From assembly GCA_002482965.1 (NCBI GenBank), contig DLGZ01000021.1, positions 42,299 through 106,298 on the forward strand: a stretch of DNA of 64,000 nucleotides, read 5' to 3'. Position 1 is the first letter of the stretch. The number at the start of each line of letters is the position of its first letter. The translations under genes and the position numbers were made by a program. Below, in pieces: positions 63,692 through 64,000 of the stretch. The notes below the pieces were generated by a model. The model had not been told where the DNA came from. It did not search any database and worked only from the letters and a program-made list of their open reading frames with translations. This DNA is from Verrucomicrobiaceae bacterium UBA7681. Its GTDB lineage: Bacteria; Verrucomicrobiota; Verrucomicrobiia; Verrucomicrobiales; Verrucomicrobiaceae.

Positions 63692-64000
63692 ATGTTTGAC
63701 ATTCGAGAAAAACCCAATGCCGTTGAGAACGCGTTTCTGGTCGGTGCGTACTTTGACCGGCGGCAGAAGCAGGAAGCGACTGATTTGCTGGAGGAGCTGG
63801 CCGAACTGGTGGGGACGCTGGGCATCCATATCATTGGCAAGGAGCTGGTTTTTGCGCGGGAGCATACGGCGCGGTACCTGATTGGGAGCGGGAAGTCGGA
63901 GGAGCTGATGAAGCAGGCGAAGGAGGTGGGGGCGGATGTGATTGTGTGGGACAATGAGCTGAGTCCGGGGCAGCAGCGGGCGTGGGAGAGTGAGGGGGAC
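63692..64000 (+). CDS. hflX: HflX GTPase, N-terminal part (cut by window edge)
   Basis: The first 103 residues of HflX, a ribosome-binding GTPase that splits stalled 70S ribosomes. The N-terminal domain begins MFDIREKPNAVENAFLVGAY. The motif YLIGSGKSEELMKQAKEVGADVIVWDNELSP is the HflX-family signature (G-x-GK type segment and D-N-E-L-S-P). The GTPase domain lies beyond the window. Confidence 0.9.
   Translation, partial: MFDIREKPNAVENAFLVGAYFDRRQKQEATDLLEELAELVGTLGIHIIGKELVFAREHTARYLIGSGKSEELMKQAKEVGADVIVWDNELSPGQQRAWESEGD

Overview
The window is a gene-dense stretch of bacterial chromosome with moderately high GC. It most likely comes from Verrucomicrobiota, probably a Verrucomicrobiaceae or Prosthecobacter-like organism. 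That assignment is inference. It rests on the DUF1501 plus PSCyt1/DUF1549/DUF1553 gene pair, a secreted sulfatase, a lipid-anchored RlpA, a lone pseudopilin, a Tat-exported TIM-barrel protein and a very large secreted repeat protein. No rRNA, tRNA, CRISPR array, insertion sequence or prophage was recognised.

Layout. 1-10.1 kb is housekeeping and envelope genes: clpB (cut by the window edge), an AI-2E-family permease, an M48 protease, a sulfatase, a lone ABC ATPase, glutathione peroxidase, a short recO, prfB with its programmed +1 frameshift, a four-helix-bundle gene between inverted heptamer arrays, and an AraC regulator. 10.1-23.6 kb holds an Hsp33-like chaperone, a GT4 glycosyltransferase and one 11.6 kb gene for a 3882-residue exported helical-repeat protein. 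23.7-32.2 kb holds a Cys-cluster protein, rnr, trpS, a DUF3857/transglutaminase membrane protein and a GYF_2/DUF4328 protein.

32.3-49.6 kb is a metal-homeostasis region. A Mn-type ABC importer operon (outer-membrane barrel, binding protein, ATPase, two permeases) diverges from an MntR-type regulator, and two perfect TTAGYC-TG-GRCTAA palindromes lie between them. A degraded outer-membrane-protein C-terminus sits at the operon's 3' end and overlaps the last permease codons out of frame. Next come a complete CzcCBA-like efflux operon and a second TolC plus RND pair that lacks its own periplasmic adaptor.

49.6-54.3 kb carries an ECF sigma factor translationally coupled to a 950-residue protein that joins an anti-sigma-like membrane N-terminus to a haem-binding DUF1549/DUF1553 module, followed by a DUF1501 protein. 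54.4-64 kb has RlpA, an alpha/beta hydrolase, several uncharacterised membrane or secreted proteins (DUF2167, DUF4230-like), a pseudopilin, clpX, a TIM-barrel protein, a PH-like membrane protein, a lipoprotein and the start of hflX.

The most unusual observations are the heptamer-flanked four-helix cassette, the sigma/anti-sigma/cytochrome fusion, the Mn operon with its outer-membrane gene, operators and remnant, the adaptor-less RND pair, and the giant secreted repeat protein.
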